NCBI RefSeq assembly: GCF_037023745.1
Contig: NZ_CP146101.1
Location: 4,208,001 to 4,272,000 of the forward strand
Length of the DNA: 64,000 bases
Source: Streptomyces sp. SCSIO 30461
GTDB taxonomy: Bacteria > Actinomycetota > Actinomycetes > Streptomycetales > Streptomycetaceae
Direction of reading: 5' to 3'
Positions 1-7,790 of the stretch are shown one piece after another. The notes beneath the pieces are model-generated. The model saw only the letters and a list, made by a program, of their open reading frames with translations, was not told the origin of the DNA and did no database searches. Position numbers and translations under genes: made by a program. Every line of letters begins with the position of its first letter. Position 1 is the stretch's first letter.

Positions 1-1032
1 GCGATACACCCGGCGCACGCGGCGATCGACGCGCGGACCGCGGCATGGGCGGACTCCTTCGGCATCGGATCCAGGGAATGGCGCAGCCGTCTCGTCACCC
101 AGGACATCGGCGTGTTCGCGGCACGCATCCTCCCGGAAGGCGACGAGGAGGTCGTCTCGATCCTCTCCGACTTCGTCATCTGGCTGTTCGGCGTCGACGA
201 CGGCTACTGCGAGGAAGGCGCCCTCGGCAGCAGGCCCGGCGAGCTCGCTGCGGCACTCCAGCGGCTGCTGCGCATCGCACAGAACCCCGAGGCGCCGATC
301 CTCACGGACGACCCCCTGGCCGAGTCACTGCGGGACCTGACCCTCAGGCTGTCGCGCTGCGCGACCCCGCTGCAGGTCGGACGATGGGTGGACACTCTCC
401 GCGAGTACTTCTTCGCCGTGGTGTGGGAGGCTGAGAACCGCGCCGCGGGCAGGATTCCCGACCTGAATGACTACACGCTGATGCGCTTGTACGACGGTGC
501 GACCTCCGTGGTGCCGCCGTTCCTGGAGATCGGCCACGGGTACGAACTCCAGCCGTACGAGCGGGACAGCAAGGCGGTGCGCGCGGCAGGCGAGCTGACC
601 TCGTTCATCACCACGTGGGACAACGACATCTACTCCCATCACAAGGAAAGCCGCGGAGCGCACTACTACCTGACCAACATCCGGGTGCTCCAGCACGAGT
701 ACGGCCTCACCAGGGACGAGGCGCTGACCAAGGCGATAGCCCAGCGCGACCGGGCGATGTGCCTCTTCATGAACCTGCGGGCCAGACTGGAGGACGAGGG
801 GAGCCCCCAGGTACGGCAGTACCTGCACAGCCTCGCCGCGTTCATCCGGGCCACCCAGGACTGGAGCGTCAGCTCCCTGCGGTACACCACGCCCGACGAC
901 CCGGCCGCGCTGTCCGAGACGTTCACCGACACACCCACCGACGACAGCCCGGACCCGCTGGACATTCCGTCCGTCGCCTGGTGGTGGGAACTGATCCCCG
1001 CGACCCGATCCAAAGCCCTCCGGTTCGCCTGA
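1..1032 (+). CDS. Terpene synthase family 2, 5' truncated by window edge
   Basis: The reading frame is open from the first base, so the N-terminus lies outside the window and about 343 codons are visible. The protein carries both metal-binding signatures of class I terpene cyclases: an acidic motif DDGYCEE near base 200 and an NSE-type motif NDIYSHHKE near base 630, followed by the usual helical C-terminus (SLRY near base 875). Class I cyclases of this family ionise a prenyl diphosphate with three Mg2+ ions and cyclise the cation. Substrate and product cannot be read from the sequence. The tail after about residue 300 is short and acidic. The protein is distinct from the geosmin synthase at 20.4 kb. 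No partner gene is visible downstream. Confidence 0.85.
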   Translation, partial: AIHPAHAAIDARTAAWADSFGIGSREWRSRLVTQDIGVFAARILPEGDEEVVSILSDFVIWLFGVDDGYCEEGALGSRPGELAAALQRLLRIAQNPEAPILTDDPLAESLRDLTLRLSRCATPLQVGRWVDTLREYFFAVVWEAENRAAGRIPDLNDYTLMRLYDGATSVVPPFLEIGHGYELQPYERDSKAVRAAGELTSFITTWDNDIYSHHKESRGAHYYLTNIRVLQHEYGLTRDEALTKAIAQRDRAMCLFMNLRARLEDEGSPQVRQYLHSLAAFIRATQDWSVSSLRYTTPDDPAALSETFTDTPTDDSPDPLDIPSVAWWWELIPATRSKALRFA

Positions 1033-1299
1033 ACGGCGCCCGTGACCGCCGCCCTCCCCTCCGGTGCGACGCCGCCACCATCGGGTCCGCTGACATGACC
1101 TGCGACTTTCACCGTACGTACCGGTGCGGACACATCAGGCCTCCCCCGGTGACACATCTGTGACAGTCGGCAGATACCGCCATGACATGCCGCATGCACC
1201 TTTAAACAAGACATAAAGAACATGTCGGTCAGAGATCCCCTGCTTCCGAGGGTGCGAGCAGGAGAACCGGACCGACGCCGACACCGCCGAGGACCCGCC

Positions 1300-1530
1300 A
1301 TGGACCACACCCTCGCCACTCCGAACACAGCGACCCCTGCCCCCGCACTGGCCCCGCGCGAGCAGGAGACCCTCCGGCACATCGCCGCGGGGCGCACATA
1401 CCTCCAGACTGCGCGCCGCATGGGGCTGTCCACCCACACGGTCGACGCCTACCTTCGCCGCATCCGCGCCAAGCTCGACATCAACACCACCGCCGAACTG
1501 ACGCGCCTGGCCATCTCACTCGGCATGTGA
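1300..1530 (+). CDS. Small LuxR/GerE-type HTH protein (domain only)
   Basis: This 76-residue protein consists of little more than a C-terminal-type LuxR helix-turn-helix: LAPREQETLRHIAAG, then the recognition region LSTHTVDAYLRRIRAKL. It has no receiver or ligand-binding domain. The ATG at 1300 is preceded by GAGGA at about 1288-1292; an in-frame upstream start at 1222 would add basic, low-complexity residues and has no clear ribosome site, so the shorter form is preferred. A short AT-rich stretch (TTTAAACAAGACATAAAG) at about 1200-1218 could hold the promoter. Stand-alone GerE domains in Streptomyces are presumed DNA-binding regulators. The target is unknown. Confidence 0.75.
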   Translation: MDHTLATPNTATPAPALAPREQETLRHIAAGRTYLQTARRMGLSTHTVDAYLRRIRAKLDINTTAELTRLAISLGM

Positions 1531-1555
1531 GCCCGCGGGCCGCGACGGGCCCGGG

Positions 1556-2176
1556 CTACTCGAAGCGCGCGGTGTCGCCGGCCCCCTCGCGTACGATCTC
1601 GGGCTCGCCGCTGGAGAAGTCGATGACCGTGGTCGGCTCGGTACCGCAATCGCCCGAGTCGAGCACGGCGTCCACCACATGGTCGAGCCGCTCCTTGATC
1701 TCCCACCCCTGGGTCAGAGGTTCGCCCTCGCCGGGCAGCAGCAGGGTGCTGGACAGCAACGGTTCGCCGAGTTCGGCGAGCAGGGCCTGGGTGACCACAT
1801 GGGCCGGGATCCGCACCCCGACCGTCTTCTTCTTCGGGTGGAGCAGCTGCCTCGGCACCTCCTTCGTCGCGGGGAGGATGAAGGTGTAGCTGCCGGGTGT
1901 CGCCGCCTTCACCGCACGGAACACGTCGTTGTCGAGCCGCACGAACTGGCCGAGCTGCGCGAAGTTCTGACAGACCAGCGTGAAGTGGTGGCGGTCGTCC
2001 AGAGCGCGGATGGACCTGATCCGTGCGAGGCCGTCCCGATCCCCCACGCGGCACCCCAACGCGAAGCAGGAGTCCGTCGGATACGCGACCAGCGCGCCGG
2101 ACCGGATCAGATCGGCCACGCTGGTGATGGTGCGCCGTTGCGGGTTCTCGGGGTGCACGTCGAAGTACTTGGCCAT
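1556..2176 (-). CDS. YciO/YrdC/Sua5-family protein
   Basis: The 206-residue protein matches the YrdC/Sua5 fold throughout. It starts with MAKYFDVHPENPQRR and has the typical LIRSGALVAYPTDSCFALGC region, an SIRALDDRHHFTLVCQNFAQL segment and a KKKTVGVRIPAH segment. Family members bind ATP and threonine or RNA; Sua5/TsaC proteins make threonylcarbamoyl-AMP for tRNA t6A37. The PENPQRR N-terminus and single-domain length fit the YciO branch, whose physiological role is less settled, so a tRNA role is only inferred. It lies downstream of, and in the same direction as, the FAD oxidase, with a gap of about 130 bp. Confidence 0.85.
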   Translation of the reverse strand: MAKYFDVHPENPQRRTITSVADLIRSGALVAYPTDSCFALGCRVGDRDGLARIRSIRALDDRHHFTLVCQNFAQLGQFVRLDNDVFRAVKAATPGSYTFILPATKEVPRQLLHPKKKTVGVRIPAHVVTQALLAELGEPLLSSTLLLPGEGEPLTQGWEIKERLDHVVDAVLDSGDCGTEPTTVIDFSSGEPEIVREGAGDTARFE

Positions 2177-2308
2177 TCACGGAGCCTACGTGATCCGGCC
2201 GCGTCCCTCGGCCCCGGAGCGCCAAGCGGAGTGAAGCGGCGCCCGTGCCGGCCGGGAGCCGACGGCTGTCCCGTGAACCACGGCACCGCGTCCTGACGGA
2301 ACCGCGGG

Positions 2309-3946
2309 TCAGACGTCGGCGGCGGGATCGACGAGCACCCCGGGGTTGAGGATGCCCGCAGGATCCAGTGCCTGCTTCGTGGCACGCAAGGCCCGGGCGA
2401 ACGGCTCCGGACGCTGCCGGTCGTATCCCGGGCGGTGGTCGCGGCCGACGGCGTGGTGATGGGTGACCGTGGCGCCGAGCTCCCCGAGCATCTCCATGGA
2501 CGCTTCCTTGATCTCGTCCCACATCGCGACCTCCGCGCCGCGCCGCCCCGGGACGATGACGGTGAAGTAGGGCGCAGGGCCGTCGGTGTAGAGATGGGTG
2601 AAGCGGCAGTTGATCATCGCTTCCGCACCGGTCACCCGGCGGGCGACCTCGCCCAGCCGCCCGCGTACCGCCTCGTACAGCTGCCCGGCGCGGTCCCAGG
2701 TGCAGGCCGTCTCGAACGTCTCGCTGATGACGCTCATCCGGGCCAGGCCGTCCCGGAGGTACGGCATACGCAGGAACGCCGAACGCCAGGTGCCGGCGGC
2801 CGTGTCGGCGCCGTCGCCGGCCCCCGGCTCCGCGCCGCCCGCCGTCGACGAGGCCGAGCGTGATCCGCCGTGGTCGCAGGCCAGCGCCACCAGTTCGGCG
2901 AGCCGCTCGTCGACGGGCGCGTACGCCGACTCCACGCCCAGGACGAGCACGCTCTCGCCGCCCCGGGCAACCCCCGCCAGGGCCGCCTCCCCGGCGTCGA
3001 GCAGACGGCAGTTGGCGGGATTGAGGCCCGACTGGGCGATGGCGCGTACGGCGTCGATCGCCACGGGGAACGAGTCGAACAGCACGGTCGCCGAGGCTTT
3101 GAAGCACGGTCGGTCCTGGATGCGCAACCACGCCTCGGTGATCACTCCGAGGGTCCCCTCGGAGCCGAGGAACAGCCGGTCGGGTGAGGGACCGGCTCCG
3201 GAACCGGGCACTCTCAGCGACTCGCTGACGCCCACGGGGGTCACCACCCGCAGCGACTCCACCAGATCGTCGATGTGCGTGTACAAGGTGGCGTAGTGGC
3301 CACCGGCACGGGTGGCCAGCCAGCCGCCCAGAGTGGAGAACTCGAAACTCTGTGGGAAGTGACGCAGCGTGAGCCCGTGCGGTCGCAGTTGCGCCTCCAG
3401 GTGCGGGCCGAGGACACCGGCCTGGATTCGGGCCGCCCGGCTGACGCGGTCGATCTCCAGTACACGGTCAAGGCCGGACAGATCGAGGCTGACCACACCG
3501 CGATGGCGGTCACCGCGGTATTCCACTCCCCCGGCCACGGAACTTCCCGCCCCGTACGGCACCACGGCGGCTCCGGCGTCGGCCGCCCAGTCGAGGATGT
3601 CCGCGATGTCCTGCTCGCTTCGGGGGAAGGCGACCTGGTCGGGCGCGGGTGAGAGGTCCCCGTGCAACGCGCGGACGATGTCGCGGTACGCCTTGCCGTA
3701 GGTGTGGCCCGCCCGGTCGGGCGGGCTGTCCGACAGGAGCGGCGCGAGAGCCGCGGGCGGTCGGACGCGCACTTTCGGCAGTTCCACGGTACGGAGGTCG
3801 GGCACCGGCAGCGGTTCGGTCGCCGCTCCCGGGATCAGGGTGCCGAGGGCGGCGCATTCGGCCTCGGGCAGCGCCTTCTCGGTGGCACCCCAACCCCACC
3901 AGGAGCGGCTCTCCGGGGCGGGGGCGGCTTGAGCACGCGCGATCAT
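2309..3946 (-). CDS. FAD-linked oxidase, alkyl-DHAP synthase-like
   Basis: The 545-residue protein has a PCMH-type FAD-binding domain. The segment VVPYGAGSSVAGGVEY (about residues 125-145) is the pyrophosphate-binding loop, and QSFEFSTLGGWLATRAGGHYATLYTHIDDLV is strongly reminiscent of alkyldihydroxyacetonephosphate synthase and related oxidases. A C-terminal FAD-oxidase domain follows, with THHHAVGRDHRPGY and a final DPAGILNPGVLV. An extra Ala/Gly-rich insert lies at about 355-385. The substrate in bacteria is unknown. The ATG at 3946 has GAGAGG about 7 bp upstream. The gene is divergent from the TetR regulator at 4000 and shares an operator-like palindrome, so it is probably that regulator's target. 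Confidence 0.85.
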   Translation of the reverse strand: MIARAQAAPAPESRSWWGWGATEKALPEAECAALGTLIPGAATEPLPVPDLRTVELPKVRVRPPAALAPLLSDSPPDRAGHTYGKAYRDIVRALHGDLSPAPDQVAFPRSEQDIADILDWAADAGAAVVPYGAGSSVAGGVEYRGDRHRGVVSLDLSGLDRVLEIDRVSRAARIQAGVLGPHLEAQLRPHGLTLRHFPQSFEFSTLGGWLATRAGGHYATLYTHIDDLVESLRVVTPVGVSESLRVPGSGAGPSPDRLFLGSEGTLGVITEAWLRIQDRPCFKASATVLFDSFPVAIDAVRAIAQSGLNPANCRLLDAGEAALAGVARGGESVLVLGVESAYAPVDERLAELVALACDHGGSRSASSTAGGAEPGAGDGADTAAGTWRSAFLRMPYLRDGLARMSVISETFETACTWDRAGQLYEAVRGRLGEVARRVTGAEAMINCRFTHLYTDGPAPYFTVIVPGRRGAEVAMWDEIKEASMEMLGELGATVTHHHAVGRDHRPGYDRQRPEPFARALRATKQALDPAGILNPGVLVDPAADV

Positions 3947-3961
3947 GAATATGACCTCTCG

Positions 3962-3985
3962 GTAATTTACCGCTTGGTAAGTTAC
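3962..3985. promoter_or_regulatory. Inverted repeat between FAD oxidase and tetR (likely operator)
   Basis: GTAATTTACC, a 4-bp spacer GCTT, then GGTAAGTTAC. The arms match at 9 of 10 positions. The site lies in the 53-bp gap between the two divergent starts, where a TetR dimer would block both promoters. A TATACT hexamer at 3993-3998 sits immediately before the regulator's start codons. Confidence 0.7.
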
Positions 3986-3999
3986 TTGAACGTATACTC

Positions 4000-4629
4000 A
4001 TGCCCATGAGCACCGCAACGGGTCCGCGGCGCGGCGCGGGCACGAAAGGCGTGCCCCGCGCCCAGCGCGAGGAGCAGATCGTGGCCGCGGCCATGGAGGA
4101 GTTCGGACGCCATGGCCACGCCGGTGCGTCGATGGCCGAGATCGCCCGGAGTGTCGGGGTAACGAAGCCGATGCTGTACAGCTACTTCGGGTCCAAGGAC
4201 GGACTCGCCACGGCCTGTGTGGACCGCATCGGCGGCTCTCTCGTCGAAGCCGTCACCACGGCCATGGCGCTGGGGCCTGACGACGACCGGCCGGCCCACG
4301 CCGTGCTCACCGCGGTGTTCGAGACCCTGCGGGCCCGGCGGCGCGCCTGGTTCGTGCTGTACGACCGCACGCTCCCCCCGGACTCCCAGCCCTGGCACGC
4401 GGCCCGTCGACACCGCGGCACCATCGACCGCCTCGCGGCCTCGGGCACTGCGGCACTGCTGCACGGGCACGGCAACGACGACGCGCTCGACGCCGACGCC
4501 CTCAAGCATGTGTGGACAGGCGCCGTCAGCGCCCTCGTCGGCTGGTGGGTCTCCCATCCTGACGAATCGGCCCAGGACATGAGCGCGCGCTGCGCCCGAC
4601 TGCTGTCGGCCGTACGCAACGGCTCCTGA
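4000..4629 (+). CDS. TetR/AcrR family regulator
   Basis: The 209-residue protein has an N-terminal TetR helix-turn-helix: REEQIVAAAMEEFGRHGHAGASMAEIARSVGVTKPMLYSYFGSKDGL (about residues 23-70), ending in the family's YSYFGSK signature. The remaining residues form the variable helical ligand-binding and dimerisation domain. Two in-frame ATGs exist, at 4000 and 4006. A TATACT box at 3993-3998 would start transcription near 4005, so translation from 4006 on a leaderless transcript is plausible. The gene diverges from the FAD oxidase, and the palindrome at 3962-3985 suggests autoregulation plus repression of that gene. The ligand is unknown. Confidence 0.88.
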   Translation: MPMSTATGPRRGAGTKGVPRAQREEQIVAAAMEEFGRHGHAGASMAEIARSVGVTKPMLYSYFGSKDGLATACVDRIGGSLVEAVTTAMALGPDDDRPAHAVLTAVFETLRARRRAWFVLYDRTLPPDSQPWHAARRHRGTIDRLAASGTAALLHGHGNDDALDADALKHVWTGAVSALVGWWVSHPDESAQDMSARCARLLSAVRNGS

Positions 4630-4847
4630 GTCCCCAGCCCCGGAACCTCCGAGGCCCCCAGGTACCTCCGGCACCGTCGCCCCGGCGGCCCTTCGGATCC
4701 CCGGCCGTCGTCGAACGGTTCGCGCCGAACGGTGTGCAGCCCGCAGTGAACGGGGGGGCGGGTCGGCGCGTATAGACAGGCGACCCCGCATTCCGGTGGT
4801 CATGCACAGACGGTGACGTCGCGTCAGTACGACCATGGAGGCTGCGC

Positions 4848-6293
4848 ATGAGGCACGCACGACGGACCCTCCAGCGGATCGTCCGGCTGGCGGCCGTCGG
4901 CGGGCTGGTGAGCGGCTCGCTGATGGTGTCCAACGCCGTGGCGAGCGAGCCCGCCGGCGGGGCGGGGACCAGATCCGGGACCACTCGGGCAGCGGACCCC
5001 GGCGCTGATGCCGCCGTACGCGCGATGACCCGGCTGGGCACGGCTCGTACCGCCGGTACCTGGATGGGGTCGGCGGGCCGCCGGGTCGTGGCCGTGACCG
5101 ACACCGGCGCGGCCGCCGAGGTGAGGCGGGCCGGGGCGGAAGCGAAGGTCGTGCGCAACAGCATGGACCGACTCACCGCGGCAACCGAGCGGTTGCGGGC
5201 GGCGCCCCGGGTGCCGGGCACCGCCTGGGCCGTCGACTACCGCACCAACGAGGTCGTGGTGCAGGCCGACAGTACGGTCTCGGCGGACGACTGGGGGCGC
5301 ATGACCTCGGTCGCCGAACGGATCGGCGGTTTCGTCAAGATGCAGCGGTCGGCGGGGGCCTTCACCACCCGTGTGAACGGTGCCGCCCCCATCTTCGCGA
5401 ACACCAACCGCTGCTCGGCGGGATTCAACGTGACCGACGGCCGGCAGTCTTTCATCCTCACCGCCGGGCACTGCGGCCCGGTCGGCACCACCTGGTTCGG
5501 CGACCGCCGGGGCAACCAGGCGGTCGGCAGCACGACCGCCGCCAGTTTCCCCGGGGACGACTTCGCCCTGGTGCGGTACGACGGCGGGGCGCCGTCCGGG
5601 CGACTCGACGTGGTGGAGATCGGCGGCGGCCAGGGGGTGCGGATCACGGGGTCGGCCGATCCCGTCGTCGGGCAGCAGGTCTTCCGCAGCGGGAGCACGA
5701 CGGGACTGCGCACCGGCCGGGTGACCGCGTTGAACGCGACGGTCAACTATCCCGAGGGAACGGTCACCGGACTCATCCAGACCACGGTGTGCGCGGAACC
5801 CGGGGACAGCGGCGGCCCGCTGCTGTCCCGAGGCCTGGCGTTGGGTGTGACATCAGGCGGCAACGGGGACTGCGCCGCCGGCGGCGTCACGTACTTCCAG
5901 CCGGTGACCGAGGCGTTGGCGACCCTGGGGGTGAGCCTGGTGGGCCAGACGGCACCTGGCGGGGGTTCCGGCGCCGGGACCGCCCCCGGCGCCGGGGCGG
6001 CGGAGGACCCGGGCGAGAGGGAAGGCCCGGGCGACGCCGCTTCCCGGGCGCCGGACGCGACAGCCCCGGCCGTACCAGGACCTCCCGCGGCCGGGGGCCC
6101 CGACGGAGCGGGCGGATACAGCGGAACAGGCATCGTCAGCGACCTCGCGTCCGATCTCGGTCCGCTCGGCGCGGTCGGTCCCGGACTCGCGGTGGTCATC
6201 GCGAGCCTGATCCTGCTGGTCGCCAGCCGCTGGATCCAGTCCGCCCAGGGGCGCCGCACCTACCGCGACCACTACTCGCAGACCTGGGCCTGA
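4848..6293 (+). CDS. Secreted S1 (streptogrisin-like) serine protease with C-terminal membrane anchor
   Basis: The 481-residue protein has a Sec-type signal (basic start, hydrophobic stretch at about 11-31) and a prodomain with the alpha-lytic-protease-type segment WAVDYRTNEVVVQAD (about 127-141). The chymotrypsin-fold domain follows, and the catalytic triad is intact: His208 in TAGHC, Asp238 in PGDDFAL and Ser321 in GDSGGP. After about residue 365 comes a long Gly/Pro/Ala linker and one transmembrane segment (PGLAVVIASLILLVA) with a short basic tail. Most streptogrisins are freely secreted, so a C-terminal anchor suggests a cell-surface protease. The ATG follows a purine-rich GGAGG-type site. 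It appears monocistronic. Confidence 0.88.
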   Translation: MRHARRTLQRIVRLAAVGGLVSGSLMVSNAVASEPAGGAGTRSGTTRAADPGADAAVRAMTRLGTARTAGTWMGSAGRRVVAVTDTGAAAEVRRAGAEAKVVRNSMDRLTAATERLRAAPRVPGTAWAVDYRTNEVVVQADSTVSADDWGRMTSVAERIGGFVKMQRSAGAFTTRVNGAAPIFANTNRCSAGFNVTDGRQSFILTAGHCGPVGTTWFGDRRGNQAVGSTTAASFPGDDFALVRYDGGAPSGRLDVVEIGGGQGVRITGSADPVVGQQVFRSGSTTGLRTGRVTALNATVNYPEGTVTGLIQTTVCAEPGDSGGPLLSRGLALGVTSGGNGDCAAGGVTYFQPVTEALATLGVSLVGQTAPGGGSGAGTAPGAGAAEDPGEREGPGDAASRAPDATAPAVPGPPAAGGPDGAGGYSGTGIVSDLASDLGPLGAVGPGLAVVIASLILLVASRWIQSAQGRRTYRDHYSQTWA

Positions 6294-6447
6294 CCCGCTC
6301 CCCCGGACGACCGGCCGAGCCCTGCGGGCCGGTGTTCCGGTGGACTTCGCCCGCCGGGCGAGGCGGCTGCCGGACAGGGGGCCGCGGCGGCGCCGGCCTG
6401 TCGTGTCATGCGGAAAGCTCCGCTGTCCGACTACGGTCTTGGGTGTG

Positions 6448-7674
6448 ATGTGCGTGGACGTGCGCGGCGACGCGGATGCTACCGGCGGAATCCGGCGTCC
6501 GGGCTACCCGGCTGCGGCTGCGGTATTCGCCATCGGCATGGCCGGGACGACGTTGCCGACGCCGCTGTACGGGCTCTACCAGGAGCAGATCGGATTCTCC
6601 GAGCTGATGGTCACCGTGGTGTTCGCGGTCTATGCCATCGCGGTGATCACCGTGCTGCTGGTCGCGGGCAACTACTCCGACGAGGCCGGGCGCCGACCGG
6701 TCATCCTGTGCGCCATGGTGCTGTCGGCAGCGAGCGCCGGGTGCTTCCTGCTGGAACGCGGGCTGCCGCTGCTGTTCGCCGGGCGGCTGCTGTCCGGGTT
6801 CGCGGCCGGTCTGCTGAGTGGTGCGGCCACCGCGGCGGTCATCGAATTGGCCGGTCCCGAGCGGCGGGCGCGGGCAGCGTTCGCCGCGACGGCGGCGAGC
6901 ATGGGCGGGCTGGGCTGCGGCCCATTGCTCTCCGGGCTGCTGGCCGAGTACACGCCCTGGCCGCTGGTGCTGCCGTTCCTGGTCCATCTGGCACTGGTGG
7001 CGGTGGCCGGTGTGATCACCTGGCTGCTCCCGGAGACGGTCGAGCACACCAAGCGGTGGCCTCCGCCGAGTCCCCAGGGGATCAGGGTGCCACCGGAGGT
7101 CTCGGGGGTGTTCGCGCCCGCCGCCGCCGCGGCTTTCGCCGGTTTCGCCCTCCTCGGGCTGTTCACGGCGGTGGCACCCAGTTTCGCCGAGCAGACGCTG
7201 GGGGTTCGCAATCTGGCGGTCTCCGGTGCCGTGGTGTTCTCCGTATTCCTCGCCTCGACGCTCGGACAGTCGCTGACCGGGAAGTTCGGCGCACGACGGG
7301 CACTTCCGGTGGGCTGCGGGGTACTCATCGCCGGGCTGCTGCTCGTCGCCTCGTCACTGGCCATCGCCTCGCTGCCGCTACTCGTCCTCGGCGCGCTGTG
7401 CGGGGGCGCCGGGCAGGGGCTGGGCTTTCGCGGGGCGCTCACCCTCGTCAGCAGTGCGGCGCCGGCGGATCAGCGCGGCGGGACCATCTCGGCGTTCTAC
7501 GTCGTCGCCTACACGGGGATCTCCGTTCCCGTGGTGGGCGTGGGAGCCATGGCGATGTGGCTGGGGCTGCGCGACGCGGGGCTGGTCTTCACGGGCTGCG
7601 TGGCGGTGCTCGCCGCCTGTGCCGGTGCGTACGCGCTGTGGCGACCGCCGTCGGAAACCCAGCCGGTACCGTGA
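6448..7674 (+). CDS. MFS transporter
   Basis: About 408 residues with twelve predicted hydrophobic segments and the major facilitator signature NYSDEAGRRPVIL between helices 2 and 3. The N-terminal helix region AAAAVFAIGMAGTTLPTPLYGLYQEQIGFSE resembles the YnfM/sugar-efflux-like group. Substrate is not predictable. The start is uncertain: an in-frame ATG at 6340 would add a highly basic, unrelated 36-residue leader, so the ATG at 6448 just before MCVDVRG is preferred, though no strong ribosome site is visible. No regulator lies next to it. Confidence 0.82.
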   Translation: MCVDVRGDADATGGIRRPGYPAAAAVFAIGMAGTTLPTPLYGLYQEQIGFSELMVTVVFAVYAIAVITVLLVAGNYSDEAGRRPVILCAMVLSAASAGCFLLERGLPLLFAGRLLSGFAAGLLSGAATAAVIELAGPERRARAAFAATAASMGGLGCGPLLSGLLAEYTPWPLVLPFLVHLALVAVAGVITWLLPETVEHTKRWPPPSPQGIRVPPEVSGVFAPAAAAAFAGFALLGLFTAVAPSFAEQTLGVRNLAVSGAVVFSVFLASTLGQSLTGKFGARRALPVGCGVLIAGLLLVASSLAIASLPLLVLGALCGGAGQGLGFRGALTLVSSAAPADQRGGTISAFYVVAYTGISVPVVGVGAMAMWLGLRDAGLVFTGCVAVLAACAGAYALWRPPSETQPVP

Positions 7675-7790
7675 CCGGGGACGAGCGTGGGCGTATGGTC
7701 CCCGTTTCCCGATAACCGCCCATGTGGGCGCTTACCTGCTGCACCATGACAGGCATCCGCGGTGTGCAGACGCGGATATGGGGGTGCGCG

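Noticed and set aside
1449..3131. 560-codon minus-strand frame overlapping the YciO and FAD oxidase genes
   Set aside because: It lies in a shifted frame over two recognised proteins and has no family signal.
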